A DNA stretch of 64,000 nt from an uncultured Faecalibacterium sp. (GCA_934533135.1 CAKTBG010000003.1:1-64000), one strand, 5' to 3'. Positions 34,552 through 43,924 are shown, counted from the first letter of the stretch. Numbers and translations: made by a program. Notes: generated from the letters alone by a model not told the origin.

Positions 34552-37500
34552 TCGAACTGAAACGCCTGAAACTCATCAACTGGCACAATTTTGAAAACGT
34601 CACCTTCGACTGCGCCCGCCTGACCTATATGATCGGCGTGAATGCGGTGGGCAAGACCACCATCCTCGACGCCATCCGCTACTGCCTGACCACCAACCGC
34701 AATTTCAACGCCCTCGGCAACAAAAAGAGCGGCCGCACCCTGCAGGGCTCCGTCCACGCCAAGCAGCGCGGCGAGAACGCCTACCGCCGCCCGGGGCACA
34801 CCGTGGCCTACATCGGTGCGGAGTTCTGGAACAGCGTCAAGCGGACCAGCTTCGTCATCGCGGTACGTGTCGAGTCCGAAGGTCCCATGCAGGAGCTGCA
34901 TCCCGGCGACCAGACGTGGTACCTCTCGGAAGAAGGCTGCACCCTCGAGATGCTGCCCTTTCTCGACCCGCGCACCGGTGCGCCCAGCACGAAGGAGGAG
35001 TTCAAGCCCAGCGTGGGGCGGCTCTCCTACACCCGCAGCCCCAGCGAGGCGCGGGATCGGATCTGCCGCGCCCTCGGCATCGGCCGTGCCTCCAGCCCAC
35101 TGGGGAAAAAGTTCAACGAAGTGTTCCAGATGGGCACCAGCATGGACGAGATCCCGAACTTCCGGGAGTTTTTGTATCAGTATATCCTGCCCCAGCCGGA
35201 GCTGGATCTGGACGCGCTGCAGGGCGACCGGGTGGAGCTGGAAAACCTCCACGCCATCCTCGCCGAGGCGCAGACCCGCGCCGCCGCGCTGGAAGCGATC
35301 GTGGAGGCAGGCCGGGAAGCCTCGGCCAAAGAGACGGACGCCCTCATCAACCGGGGCGCGGCACTGCTGGCCCGGGCGGAAGCCGACGCGGGGGAGGACG
35401 CCGTCTGGAAGGACCGCCTTGACGCGGGCGAACGCCAGCGCACTGCCCTGAACGCCCAGTACGAAGCCGCCAAGAACGCGGAGGCCGAAGCCCGCCGCGC
35501 CTATCTGACGGCGCACGGCGCAGCCTCGGCCAGCGGGGAAGGCCGGGCATTGGATGCCCTCACCGAGGAAGCTGCCCGCAAAAAGAGCGCGGCGGATGCT
35601 GCGGCGCGGAACGCCGCCCGGAGCGAAGAAGCGGTGGCCAAGGTCACGGCTCTGCTCCGGAGCCTCAAGCGGAGCGGGCTGGGCGTGCCCGCCAAGCTCT
35701 GGCCGGAGAACCTGACCACCGACACCCGATCCCAGCTGACCGAGGCTCTGCACGCCCTCGAAAAGCCGCTGGAAGAGCGGTATTTTGCGGCGCGGCAGAC
35801 CGCTGCAGAGCTGGCCGAGGCGCAGAACTGCAAGCGCACCGAGCTGGATGCGGTGTCCGGCGGCAAATGGGTCTACCCCCACGGCGACGCCGCCACCCGG
35901 GTGCGGGATGCCGTCAATGCAGAGCTGAAGAGCCGCGGGATGCAGCCGGATGCAAAGATCTTCTGTGAGCTGCTGAGCGTGGCCGACGAGAGCTGGCAGG
36001 ACTGCGTGGAAGCCTGTCTCGGCGACCGCCGCTTTGACATTCTGGTGCCGCCCGCCCACTACGCCGCCGCCAAGAGCGCGTTTGTGGCGTTGCGGGAGCA
36101 GGTCGGCCCCATCAGCCTGCTGGACACCCCGGGCATCCGGGGGGCGAACCGCCGCACCGAAGCGGCTCCCGCCGACAGTCTGGCCGCGCAGGTCACCAGC
36201 GAAAACCCGCTGGCGGCGCAGTATGCCGACACCATCCTCCGGCGGATCGTCTGCTGCGACACGCCGGATACGCTGGAACGCTATCCCGACAGTGCCACCC
36301 GCGATCTGCTGCGCCATCATCCCTTCCGGCTGGAACGGCTGCGCACGCCCCAGCGGTACATCGGTCTGGACGCCCGCCGCGCCCGTGCCGGAGCACTGCA
36401 GGCGGAGATCGAAGTCCTTGGCGGCCGCCGCAAGGCTGCACAGCAGGCCGAAAGCAGCCTGAAAGCGGCCTACGATGCGTTCCAGAACATCCTGCGGGGC
36501 AAGACACTCGACGAGCTGGCCGAACTCTGGGGCAACCGAGAAGCCTTGGCTGCGGCCAAGGCCGATTACGCCGCGCAGGAGCAGAAGCTGGCCGACTGCC
36601 GCGAGAACCCGCTGCTCCAGCAGCTTTACCGGGAGGAGGAAGCCCGGGAAGCCGCATGGGATACCGCCCGCGCCGCCGTGGAGCGGGCCGGCGGCGATGT
36701 CCGGGTCTGCGAAAAGCAGCTGGCCTCCTGCGAGGCCGAGCGCGCCAAGGCCGTCGAAACGGCGCGGCAGAGCCGGGCGAATGCGGAGGAGTTCTTTGCC
36801 CGCTATCCCCTGCTGGAGCCGCTGGCGCAGAAACGGTTTGCGGAGCTTTTGGAGGGCAGGAATGCCCGCGCTGCCGCCCAGACCGCTGAGAAAGCACAGG
36901 CCAAGCTGGACGACGCACTGCAGGCCTGCCTGACCACTGCGCTGGAACCCGCCCAGAAGAGCTACAATGCGCGGTACGTCTGCGATTATCCGCTGGGGCT
37001 GGCCGGGGTCGAGCAGTATCGCGCCCAGTACGACAGTCTGGTGCGGATCGATCTGGAGCGGTATGCTGCCCGGCTGGAACAGGCGCAGAAAGACTGCAAG
37101 GACCGCTTCCGAAAGGACATCCTCTTCCGGATGAAGGACGACATCTTCAACGCCCGGCGGCAGTTCCGGGAGCTGAACAAGGTGATGGAACAGCTGACCT
37201 ACGGCGAGGAGGTCTACCGCTTTGAGCTGGAGCCCAGCCGGGATCCGCAGCTGGCGGCGTTCTATCAGGTCATTGTGGACAAGGGCAACCAGCAGATGAC
37301 CGCCGGGGATTCGCTGGACAATCTGGCCGCCACCGCCGACCCCGTGTACGAGCGGCAGGTGGACGAGCTGATGGAAAAGATCATGGCCGATGTGGACGAA
37401 AACACCCGCGCCCGGCAGGAAGGCCGCCGCCCGGAAAACGTCACCCTCTCGGATTACGTCGATTACCGCACCTACCTCGATTACGACATCAAGGTCACCA

Positions 37501-37889
37501 ACACCGTCTCCGGCCAGCAGGCGTACCTCTCCCGGGTCAGCCGGGATTCCTCCGGCGGCGAGAATCAGGCACCCTTCTATGTGGCCATCTGCGCTTCCCT
37601 GCTGCAGATCTACCAGAAGAGCGAAAACAGCATCCGGCTGGTCCTGCTGGACGAGGCGTTCAGCAAGATGACCAGCGACCGCATCCGCCCCATGATGGAG
37701 CTGTTCCGTCGGCTGCAATTGCAGGTGCTGCTGATCTCTACGGTCGAGAAGAGCACGGCCATCCAGCCCTACTGCGACATCACCTATTCCATCGTCCGCC
37801 ATGGCGACGCCAACGCCATCGCACCCTTCTACCGCCTGCGGGACCCGGCAGAAGAAATGACCGCAAAGGAGACTGAACCCGATGAATGA
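34548..37889 (+). CDS. jetC: Wadjet/condensin SMC-like ATPase, JetC
   Basis: 1113 residues. The Walker A motif GVNAVGKTT is at residues 30-38, right after LKLINWHNF. A long central region is alanine/glutamate/arginine-rich and coiled-coil-like. Near residue 1000 is the ABC signature region SRDSSGGENQAPFYVAI, and near 1030 Walker B RLVLLDEAFSKM; a further segment LQLQVLLISTVEK follows. This is the head-coil-head layout of SMC/MukB proteins with the ATPase split between both ends. In Wadjet it works with JetA, JetB and the JetD nuclease to cut circular plasmids. Here no JetD gene follows. It overlaps the next small gene by 8 nt. Confidence 0.9.
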   Translation: MIELKRLKLINWHNFENVTFDCARLTYMIGVNAVGKTTILDAIRYCLTTNRNFNALGNKKSGRTLQGSVHAKQRGENAYRRPGHTVAYIGAEFWNSVKRTSFVIAVRVESEGPMQELHPGDQTWYLSEEGCTLEMLPFLDPRTGAPSTKEEFKPSVGRLSYTRSPSEARDRICRALGIGRASSPLGKKFNEVFQMGTSMDEIPNFREFLYQYILPQPELDLDALQGDRVELENLHAILAEAQTRAAALEAIVEAGREASAKETDALINRGAALLARAEADAGEDAVWKDRLDAGERQRTALNAQYEAAKNAEAEARRAYLTAHGAASASGEGRALDALTEEAARKKSAADAAARNAARSEEAVAKVTALLRSLKRSGLGVPAKLWPENLTTDTRSQLTEALHALEKPLEERYFAARQTAAELAEAQNCKRTELDAVSGGKWVYPHGDAATRVRDAVNAELKSRGMQPDAKIFCELLSVADESWQDCVEACLGDRRFDILVPPAHYAAAKSAFVALREQVGPISLLDTPGIRGANRRTEAAPADSLAAQVTSENPLAAQYADTILRRIVCCDTPDTLERYPDSATRDLLRHHPFRLERLRTPQRYIGLDARRARAGALQAEIEVLGGRRKAAQQAESSLKAAYDAFQNILRGKTLDELAELWGNREALAAAKADYAAQEQKLADCRENPLLQQLYREEEAREAAWDTARAAVERAGGDVRVCEKQLASCEAERAKAVETARQSRANAEEFFARYPLLEPLAQKRFAELLEGRNARAAAQTAEKAQAKLDDALQACLTTALEPAQKSYNARYVCDYPLGLAGVEQYRAQYDSLVRIDLERYAARLEQAQKDCKDRFRKDILFRMKDDIFNARRQFRELNKVMEQLTYGEEVYRFELEPSRDPQLAAFYQVIVDKGNQQMTAGDSLDNLAATADPVYERQVDELMEKIMADVDENTRARQEGRRPENVTLSDYVDYRTYLDYDIKVTNTVSGQQAYLSRVSRDSSGGENQAPFYVAICASLLQIYQKSENSIRLVLLDEAFSKMTSDRIRPMMELFRRLQLQVLLISTVEKSTAIQPYCDITYSIVRHGDANAIAPFYRLRDPAEEMTAKETEPDE

Positions 37890-38115
37890 ACACTTGGTAA
37901 AATTCTGGCTCTTCTGTACCCACTGGATCGAGCTGGATACCTTTGACAACGAAGAAGAACTCCGCGACGAGGTGGAGCTGCTCCACCGGCAGAACCTTCC
38001 CACCAAGGTGCGGGAGCGTGCCAAAAAGGAGGGCGGCAGCGAGCTGGTGCTCTACGTCAAGCAGGCCGACCGGGATTATGCCCGCTACTGCACCGGCTGG
38101 CGTCCGCCGTTCTGA
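37882..38115 (+). CDS. 77-residue unknown protein coupled to jetC
   Basis: A small acidic-then-basic protein (MNEHLVKFWLFCTHWIELDT at the start, YARYCTGWRPPF at the end) whose ATG lies inside the end of jetC, an overlap that points to translational coupling. A terminator follows 20 nt after its stop, so it closes the Wadjet-like operon. I do not recognise the family. It is far too small to be JetD (about 380 residues). It could be an extra subunit or regulator of the complex. Confidence 0.7.
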   Translation: MNEHLVKFWLFCTHWIELDTFDNEEELRDEVELLHRQNLPTKVRERAKKEGGSELVLYVKQADRDYARYCTGWRPPF

Positions 38116-38132
38116 ACACGCTGGTTCTGCAC

Positions 38133-38176
38133 GTCCGTGTATGCCGTCCTTCGGGCGGGGTACACGGATTTTTTTG
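38133..38176 (+). terminator. Terminator of the Wadjet-like operon
   Basis: TCCGTGTA pairs with TACACGGA around an inner GC-rich TTCG-type hairpin, followed by seven T. Between here and 38362 I see nothing else. Confidence 0.88.
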
Positions 38177-38362
38177 TTGGGAGCGGAACGCGTTTGGAAC
38201 GTCTTGCTTTTGTGGAAGCTGCACAAAGGAAGTGACGCTTTTTGCAGCAGGACGCTGGGTTCTCTGGGATACATGGGGAGAACGGAGGCTTGATTTTTGG
38301 TAAGATTGCACAAAACATTTTTTGCCATGACTTTTGGTTATACAAAACAGCGGAATCGGCAT

Positions 38363-38391
38363 TAGACATTTATACTTGGCGCGGCTATAAT
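38363..38391 (+). promoter_or_regulatory. Promoter of the citrate-type transporter operon
   Basis: TAGACA at 38363-38368 and TATAAT at 38386-38391, spacer 17 nt. Confidence 0.65.
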
Positions 38392-38469
38392 CGAGGCATC
38401 AAAACAAACCGCGGTTTTTGATGGACGTATGATGATTCCCTTGGAGAACCTTTGAAAGGAAGAAGTGTT

Positions 38470-39774
38470 ATGTCATTGCTCGGTGTCGCAGGCTTTGCCC
38501 TGATGATCCTGATCGTTGCCCTTCTGCTGTGGGGCAAGAGCACGCCTGCGGTCGTGTTCATCCTTTTGCCGATCCTCGTTGGTTTTGCAGTCGGCTTCAG
38601 CCCGACGGATATGAGTGAGTACATCAAAGCAGGTGTCTCAAGCGTTTCGACCACGGCGATCCTGTTTATCTTTGCCGTTCTGTTCTTTGGTGTGATGAAT
38701 GATGCCGGTGTGTTTGACCGCATCGTCAACAAGGTGCTGAAAGTGGTCGGCGGAAATGTCCTTCTGCTGATGTTTGCCACCGTGCTCATCGCCTTCATCG
38801 GCCATCTGGACGGCTCGGGCGCAACCACCCTGCTGATCGCCATCCCTCCGCTGCTCCCCATTTACAAGAAGATGAATGTCCGTCCCATCGTGCTGCTCTG
38901 CATCACCACCCTGACGATGGGCGTGATGAACATCGTGCCGTGGGGCGGCCCGTGCGGACGCACCGCCGCTGCGCTGGAAGTCGGCACGGCAGACATCTGG
39001 AAATACTGCATCCCCGCACAGATCTTCGGCATCGCCATGATCCTGCTGTTCTGCGTGTTCTTCGCTAAGATGGAGAAAAAGCGCGGCGCAGGCTATGTGG
39101 ACAATGCTGCGGTGGAAGAATCCGCCGAGGAGATCCGGACCGAAAACGAGCTGCACCGCCCGAAACTGTTCTGGTTCAACATCGCCCTCATCGTGGCGGT
39201 CGTCCTGATGCTGACCCTGACGAAGGTGGCGACCCACATCACCTTTATGGTGGCACTGGGGATCGGCCTGATGGTGAACTACCCCTCCCAGAAAATGCAG
39301 ACCGAGCGCATCAAGGCACACGCCACCGACGCCCTGACCATGGCCTTTACCGCGCTGGCTTCCGGCGTTCTGATCGGCATCATGGGCAAGAGCCCGATGC
39401 TGGACGCCATGACCCAGATGGTCCTGTCTGCCATGCCCGAGAGCATGGCTCCGCACCTGCACATCCTGTTTGCCGCCATCAACAGCCCGCTGAGCATGGT
39501 CGTCCACGGCGACGCGCTGACCTACGGCATCCTGCCCATCGTCAACCAGATCGTTTCCGCATACGGTGTTCCGGCCGCAGCTGTGGGTGCAGCCTTCCTG
39601 ATCACCTTCGGCCCTGCCATCTACATCATGCCGATGACCGCTGCCACCTATATGGGCCTTGGCCTGACGAATGTGGAACTGAAGGAGCACATCGCCTTCT
39701 CTTACAAGTGGGCGTTCCTGCTGGCCGTCGGGATGCTGGCCTTCGTGGTCGTGACCGGGATCATCCCCTTCTAA
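38470..39774 (+). CDS. CitMHS-family citrate-Mg2+:H+ symporter
   Basis: 434 residues and about 11-12 membrane helices. Family stretches: GHLDGSGATTLLIAIPPLLPI, GVMNIVPWGGPCGRTAAAL, ALTMAFTALASGVLIGIM and HGDALTYGILPIVNQI. CitMHS proteins import citrate complexed with Mg2+ or another divalent ion. ATG 38470 follows AAAGGAAG. A serine hydrolase gene comes 27 nt later and a LysR gene after that. Confidence 0.88.
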   Translation: MSLLGVAGFALMILIVALLLWGKSTPAVVFILLPILVGFAVGFSPTDMSEYIKAGVSSVSTTAILFIFAVLFFGVMNDAGVFDRIVNKVLKVVGGNVLLLMFATVLIAFIGHLDGSGATTLLIAIPPLLPIYKKMNVRPIVLLCITTLTMGVMNIVPWGGPCGRTAAALEVGTADIWKYCIPAQIFGIAMILLFCVFFAKMEKKRGAGYVDNAAVEESAEEIRTENELHRPKLFWFNIALIVAVVLMLTLTKVATHITFMVALGIGLMVNYPSQKMQTERIKAHATDALTMAFTALASGVLIGIMGKSPMLDAMTQMVLSAMPESMAPHLHILFAAINSPLSMVVHGDALTYGILPIVNQIVSAYGVPAAAVGAAFLITFGPAIYIMPMTAATYMGLGLTNVELKEHIAFSYKWAFLLAVGMLAFVVVTGIIPF

Positions 39775-39801
39775 CGCTTTGAAAAAACAGGAGATAGGAT
39801 T

Positions 39802-40710
39802 ATGAAAACATTGGATCTGACTGCCTTTACCACGGCGGTGAAGGACGAGCAGCTGGCCGTCCGCGGAATGCGGGTCTATCAGAATGGTGCGCTGGTCGCA
39901 AGCTATCAGCCGGAGCCGGAACAGCGGCAGAACCAGTATTCCGGCACCAAGAGCTTCACTTCGACGGCCTGCGCCTTCGCCATTCAGGAAGGGCTGTTCT
40001 CGCTGGACGATGCGGTGCTGGATCACTTTGCCGCCGACGCCCCGGCGGAACCCTCCGAGAACCTGAAAAAGATGAAGCTCCGCCATCTCATCACGATGTC
40101 GATGGGGTTTGAAAACCCGATGCTGATGGGCGCGATGCGCCCCAAGATGGTGGAGAAGGACTGGGTGAAATTTGTCCTGAACGCCAAGGTCGTTCACGAG
40201 CCGGGCACGGTGTTCCAGTACAACAACGCCGGACCGTATCTGCTGGGGATCCTCGTCCAGCGCAAGACCGGGATGTCTCTCGTGGATTATCTGATGCCCC
40301 GCCTGTTCGAGCCGCTGGGGATCGCGCGTCCGGAGTGCGAGAAGGATCCGCTGGAAAACACCTTTGGTGCGGGCGGCCTGCAGCTGAACGTCTCGGAGTT
40401 TGCAAAGCTGGGTCTGCTCTATCTGCAAAAGGGGCAGTGGAACGGCCGGCAGCTCATCCCGGAACAGTGGGTCGCGGAAGCAGGCAGCGCGCAGATCCTC
40501 TCCGATCAGGGAGATGACGAGATCGGCCGCCACTATGGATACCTCTTCTGGACGATGCCGGACGGTGCCTTCCGCGCAGACGGCAAGTACGGGCAGTATT
40601 GCATCGTTCTGCCCAAGAAGAACGCGGTCGTCGCCATCAACTCGATGCAGATCGAGGACGAAAAAAAAGTGCTCCGCACCGCTGTCCGGACCGTGCTTCC
40701 TCTGCTATAA
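39802..40710 (+). CDS. Serine hydrolase of the beta-lactamase/class C esterase family
   Basis: 302 residues. The SxxK motif is SGTK (within QYSGTKSFTS) and the second motif is the YNN of VFQYNNAGPYLLG; the third-motif region near YLFWTMPDGAF is less clear. No signal peptide, so it is cytoplasmic and more likely an esterase, amidase or peptidase than a resistance enzyme. GGAGATAGG precedes the ATG. It is co-transcribed with the citrate-type transporter, which suggests hydrolysis of an ester or amide of an imported carboxylate; that is inference. Confidence 0.83.
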   Translation: MKTLDLTAFTTAVKDEQLAVRGMRVYQNGALVASYQPEPEQRQNQYSGTKSFTSTACAFAIQEGLFSLDDAVLDHFAADAPAEPSENLKKMKLRHLITMSMGFENPMLMGAMRPKMVEKDWVKFVLNAKVVHEPGTVFQYNNAGPYLLGILVQRKTGMSLVDYLMPRLFEPLGIARPECEKDPLENTFGAGGLQLNVSEFAKLGLLYLQKGQWNGRQLIPEQWVAEAGSAQILSDQGDDEIGRHYGYLFWTMPDGAFRADGKYGQYCIVLPKKNAVVAINSMQIEDEKKVLRTAVRTVLPLL

Positions 40711-40746
40711 TAGAGGCAGGCGGACGCCGGAAAGGATGGATCACCC

Positions 40747-41664
40747 ATGGAACACCGGGAGATGGAATATGTCATTGTCATTGCACAGGAGAAAAACCTC
40801 TCCAAAGCGGCCGAACGGCTGTTCATCTCTCAACCTGCGCTGAGCCGCTTCCTTGTCAAGCTGGAACAGGAGCTGGGCACGCCGCTGTTCGAGCGGAAGA
40901 ACCGGCAGTACATCCCCACGATGGCCGGAGAATTGTATCTGGACACGGCGCGGGAGATCCTCTGCCTGCAGCAGCAGTTTGACGCCGCGCTGCGCTCCCT
41001 CATCCAGACCAACCGGGGCGTTGTCTCCATGGGGATCACGCCGGGGCGCGGACACACCATCCTGCCCCATATCCTGCCGGCGTTCCGGGAAGCCTTCCCC
41101 GACTATGAGATCCAGGTCTACGAGGAGGACGTCGAGACGCTGGAAGGGTATCTGATGGACGGCACAATCGAGGTCGCATTCTTTACCATGCTGGAAAAGA
41201 CCCGGCTGGAGCAGAAACGCTATACCTGCGAGCTGCTCTCCCGGGAAGAGATCGTCGTCTGCACGCCCCGCAAGGGCAACTACGAGCTGCTCGCCAAGAG
41301 CGAACCGGGGCGCAGCCATCCGTGGATCGACCTGAAATACCTCGAAAACGACTGCTTCCTGACCCTCAAAAAGAATATGCGTCTGGGGCAGTTCGCCGCA
41401 AACATCCTCGAAAAATACCAGATCGCGCCGCGGGTGGTCGAGCTGAGCACCATCGACACCGCACTGGCACTGGTGGCGCGTCAGTATGGCGTGGCTTTTG
41501 CCAGCGGATACAAGATCGAAGAGCACGAGTATGCGCAGGAGATCAGCGTGTTCTCGTTCGGCGACCAGCCGGAGCTGTGGGATTTTGTCGCAGCCTACAA
41601 AAGCGACGCCCAGTGCAAGCAGCCCGTCCGTCAGCTCATCCGTCTGGTGAGCGAGTTCTCCTGA
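40747..41664 (+). CDS. LysR-family transcriptional regulator
   Basis: 305 residues. The N-terminal winged helix carries EYVIVIAQEKNLSKAAERLF and ISQPALSRFLVKLEQELGTP; the effector domain begins with SMGITPGRGHTILPHILPAF. A TATAAT overlapping the stop of the hydrolase gene may give it its own weak promoter, though the -35 is poor. It is the likely controller of the transporter and hydrolase genes upstream, in an unusual downstream, same-strand position. Confidence 0.9.
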   Translation: MEHREMEYVIVIAQEKNLSKAAERLFISQPALSRFLVKLEQELGTPLFERKNRQYIPTMAGELYLDTAREILCLQQQFDAALRSLIQTNRGVVSMGITPGRGHTILPHILPAFREAFPDYEIQVYEEDVETLEGYLMDGTIEVAFFTMLEKTRLEQKRYTCELLSREEIVVCTPRKGNYELLAKSEPGRSHPWIDLKYLENDCFLTLKKNMRLGQFAANILEKYQIAPRVVELSTIDTALALVARQYGVAFASGYKIEEHEYAQEISVFSFGDQPELWDFVAAYKSDAQCKQPVRQLIRLVSEFS

Positions 41665-41676
41665 AACAACAGATAC

Positions 41677-41717
41677 GGCTCTGCGTCTCCCGCAAAGGGA
41701 AATGCAGAGCCTTTTTG
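41677..41717 (+). terminator. Terminator of the LysR gene
   Basis: GGCTCTGC and GCAGAGCC pair around an inner CTCCC/GGGA hairpin, followed by five T. Confidence 0.88.
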
Positions 41718-41932
41718 TTTGGAGCGGGCGTCCGCCGGGCGCGAGAAAACGGCACAATCCACAAAAGTTGGCATATTAGTATATCAATTTCGACAAAAAG
41801 AGCCGGAAGTTGTTTACAAAGCATCGCGAATATTGTATTCTTTGTACAGGAAAAGGCTGGTGCGCACCTGCTTTGAAATGGATGAAGAATCGTGCGGAAG
41901 GAAAGCCGCACGCGAGCAAGGGAGAAAATGCT

Positions 41933-43840
41933 ATGAAACGCCGTAATTTTATGAAGCTTTCGGCTGCAGCGGCACTGGGGACTGCAGTTGCAGCCATGGC
42001 ACCCGCGGCACTGGCCGCAGACCCGGAGCAGACCAACGGAACGCTGAAGACCACCGTGGACCGCAAGACAGCGGCCATGGGCGTGGGCGAGGGAAAGACC
42101 TTTGCCTACGATCCGGAAGACCCCTATCTCAATGTGAACGTCGGCCTGTTCCGGGATGTTCCGGTCACGCTGAACGGCGAGACCGCAGGAACGGCGGTCT
42201 ATTACCTGCCGGATGGGATGGATCCGTGGGCACCGGCCGCCATCATCCTGACGCCGGATCACACCACCGCCAAAGCGTTTGCCAACTCGGTCACCGGCCA
42301 CCTGTGGCGTGCAGTCGCGCAGAAAAACCGGATCGGCATTGCCTTCTTCGAGCCGGAGAACGGCGGCGTCTGGAACCTGACGCTGCGTCCGGAAGGCCGC
42401 GATGACGCCGCGGCACTGGACAGCCTGTATCAGCTGATGCGCAAGAAGGGAACCAAGCTGAAGGGTGCCTTCTCGATGGATAAATCCCACACGGCACTGG
42501 TCGGCTATCGGGAAGGCGGTGCCGCTGCCCTGCTGTTCGGTGCGCGGTGGGCAAGCGATTTCAGCTCCATCTGTGCCGTGGAAGCGACGGAAGTTCCGGC
42601 CGCTTCGCTCGCAGCCGTGGGCGGCCAGTACGTCCTGCCCTTCCCGGGCGATACCACCCGCGGTGTGCAGGAAGAGGCCATCGAAGCCCGGACAGTGGAT
42701 ACGCCGGTGTGGTTCATCCGCTCTGCGGCAGAAACCACCAATCGGGCTGCGCTGGAGTATTACCTGCAGGCAAATCAGGCGTCGGCCAAGGTCGGGGGCG
42801 TGTATCCCTGCGGACGCACCGGCTCGGCCTCTGAGGTGCGGGTCACGGAAAAAACGCAGTGCCCGGATGCCATCTGGAGCAAGTTCTCTGGCCAGTACAA
42901 GCGGTTTATGGCCATGCAGCTTCCCGGCCGTGTGGCCAAGGCCGAGGATTTTGCCCGCCGGGGCTATGATATCCATGAGGAATGGGTCAACGGAGAGCTT
43001 CGCCGCTGGATGGTCTATGTTCCCTCCAGCTACACGGGCAGTCAGGAAGTTCCGCTGGTGCTGGTGATGCACGGCTACACCGCCTCGATGTATGCCATTG
43101 CAGAGGAATCCCGCTGGTACGACGTGGCCGAGCAGAATGGCTTCATCGTCGTATTTGCGCAGGGTCTGGTGCGCCCGGCCGATCGGATGGGCAACATCCC
43201 CACCGCGATGTGGCTGGCAGGGCCTTTTGCTGCACTGGCCGGAAAAGACACCGATCCGGACGTGGATCTGGAATTCATCGGCACCCTGCTGGATCGGATG
43301 GAGCACGACTATGCGATCGACAAAGCCCGGATCTATGCCACGGGACATTCCAACGGCAGCCTGATGACCTGGGCGGCGGGATCCCGTTATGCAAGCCGGT
43401 TTGCGGCCATCGCACCGGTGGGCTATATGAATCCTCCGCTGGCCGAGATCGACCCGGCCATCCTGCTTCCCGCATGGGCTTTCCTGGGCGAGTACGATTC
43501 GGCCGGTGTTCCCGAACTGGTGGAGGACAACGCGACGGTCAAAGCACTGCAGGGCTGGAACCAGCACAATGCCGCCAGCGAGCAGACCGTTGCAGAGAGC
43601 ACCTCGAACGGCGGTGCCTTTGTGACCAAGAGCTTTGTCGGCGGTCAGGGCGTGCCGCTGGTGCAGTACACGGTGGTCAAGGACACGCCCCATGTGTATC
43701 TGCAGGAAGAAAGCACCGCCATCTGGAATGAATTCTTCTCCCGGTACAGCCGCGGCACCGACGGAACTCTGTATTATCAGGGCGCGGCGGTCACGGCCGG
43801 GCAGTATCAGCCGGATCCCCGCTGGTACAGCGCAAAGTAA
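41933..43840 (+). CDS. Tat-exported PHB-depolymerase-like esterase with a degenerate N-terminal hydrolase domain
   Basis: 635 residues. MKRRNFMKLS plus a hydrophobic run ending in APAALA at residues 1-28 is a twin-arginine signal (RRNFMK). Residues 30-340 look like an alpha/beta-hydrolase in which the nucleophile elbow reads GYREGG (near residue 190) instead of GxSxG. Residues 360-600 are a second domain like LpqC/polyhydroxybutyrate depolymerases: VPLVLVMHGYTASMYAIAEE, then the elbow GHSNGS near 471 with an intact serine and a histidine in KDTPHVYL. The exported enzyme probably cleaves acyl or feruloyl esters outside the cell. ATG 41933 follows GGGAG. The double-domain arrangement is unusual and is described as a finding. 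Confidence 0.8.
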   Translation: MKRRNFMKLSAAAALGTAVAAMAPAALAADPEQTNGTLKTTVDRKTAAMGVGEGKTFAYDPEDPYLNVNVGLFRDVPVTLNGETAGTAVYYLPDGMDPWAPAAIILTPDHTTAKAFANSVTGHLWRAVAQKNRIGIAFFEPENGGVWNLTLRPEGRDDAAALDSLYQLMRKKGTKLKGAFSMDKSHTALVGYREGGAAALLFGARWASDFSSICAVEATEVPAASLAAVGGQYVLPFPGDTTRGVQEEAIEARTVDTPVWFIRSAAETTNRAALEYYLQANQASAKVGGVYPCGRTGSASEVRVTEKTQCPDAIWSKFSGQYKRFMAMQLPGRVAKAEDFARRGYDIHEEWVNGELRRWMVYVPSSYTGSQEVPLVLVMHGYTASMYAIAEESRWYDVAEQNGFIVVFAQGLVRPADRMGNIPTAMWLAGPFAALAGKDTDPDVDLEFIGTLLDRMEHDYAIDKARIYATGHSNGSLMTWAAGSRYASRFAAIAPVGYMNPPLAEIDPAILLPAWAFLGEYDSAGVPELVEDNATVKALQGWNQHNAASEQTVAESTSNGGAFVTKSFVGGQGVPLVQYTVVKDTPHVYLQEESTAIWNEFFSRYSRGTDGTLYYQGAAVTAGQYQPDPRWYSAK

Positions 43841-43866
43841 GGCCGACCGGAACTGTCTATAGAGTT

Positions 43867-43916
43867 GAAAAGCCGCCGCAGCGGTTCGGAATCCCGAACG
43901 CTGCGGCGGCTCTTTT
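43867..43916. terminator. Bidirectional terminator between esterase and marR genes
   Basis: An 18-bp stem with one bulged base (43870-43888 with 43893-43910) flanked by AAAA on the left and TTTTT on the right serves both convergent genes. Confidence 0.92.
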
Positions 43917-43924
43917 TGGGTGGT

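Noticed and set aside
34512-38024. Very long minus-strand open frame (about 1170 codons) opposite jetC
   Set aside because: It mirrors jetC codon for codon; GC-rich codon use leaves the opposite frame free of stops. The composition is unnatural and no domain is visible, whereas jetC has Walker A, signature and Walker B motifs.
39802-40710. Beta-lactamase resistance gene
   Set aside because: SxxK and YxN motifs fit the wider serine hydrolase family, but there is no signal peptide and the gene is in an operon with a citrate-type transporter.
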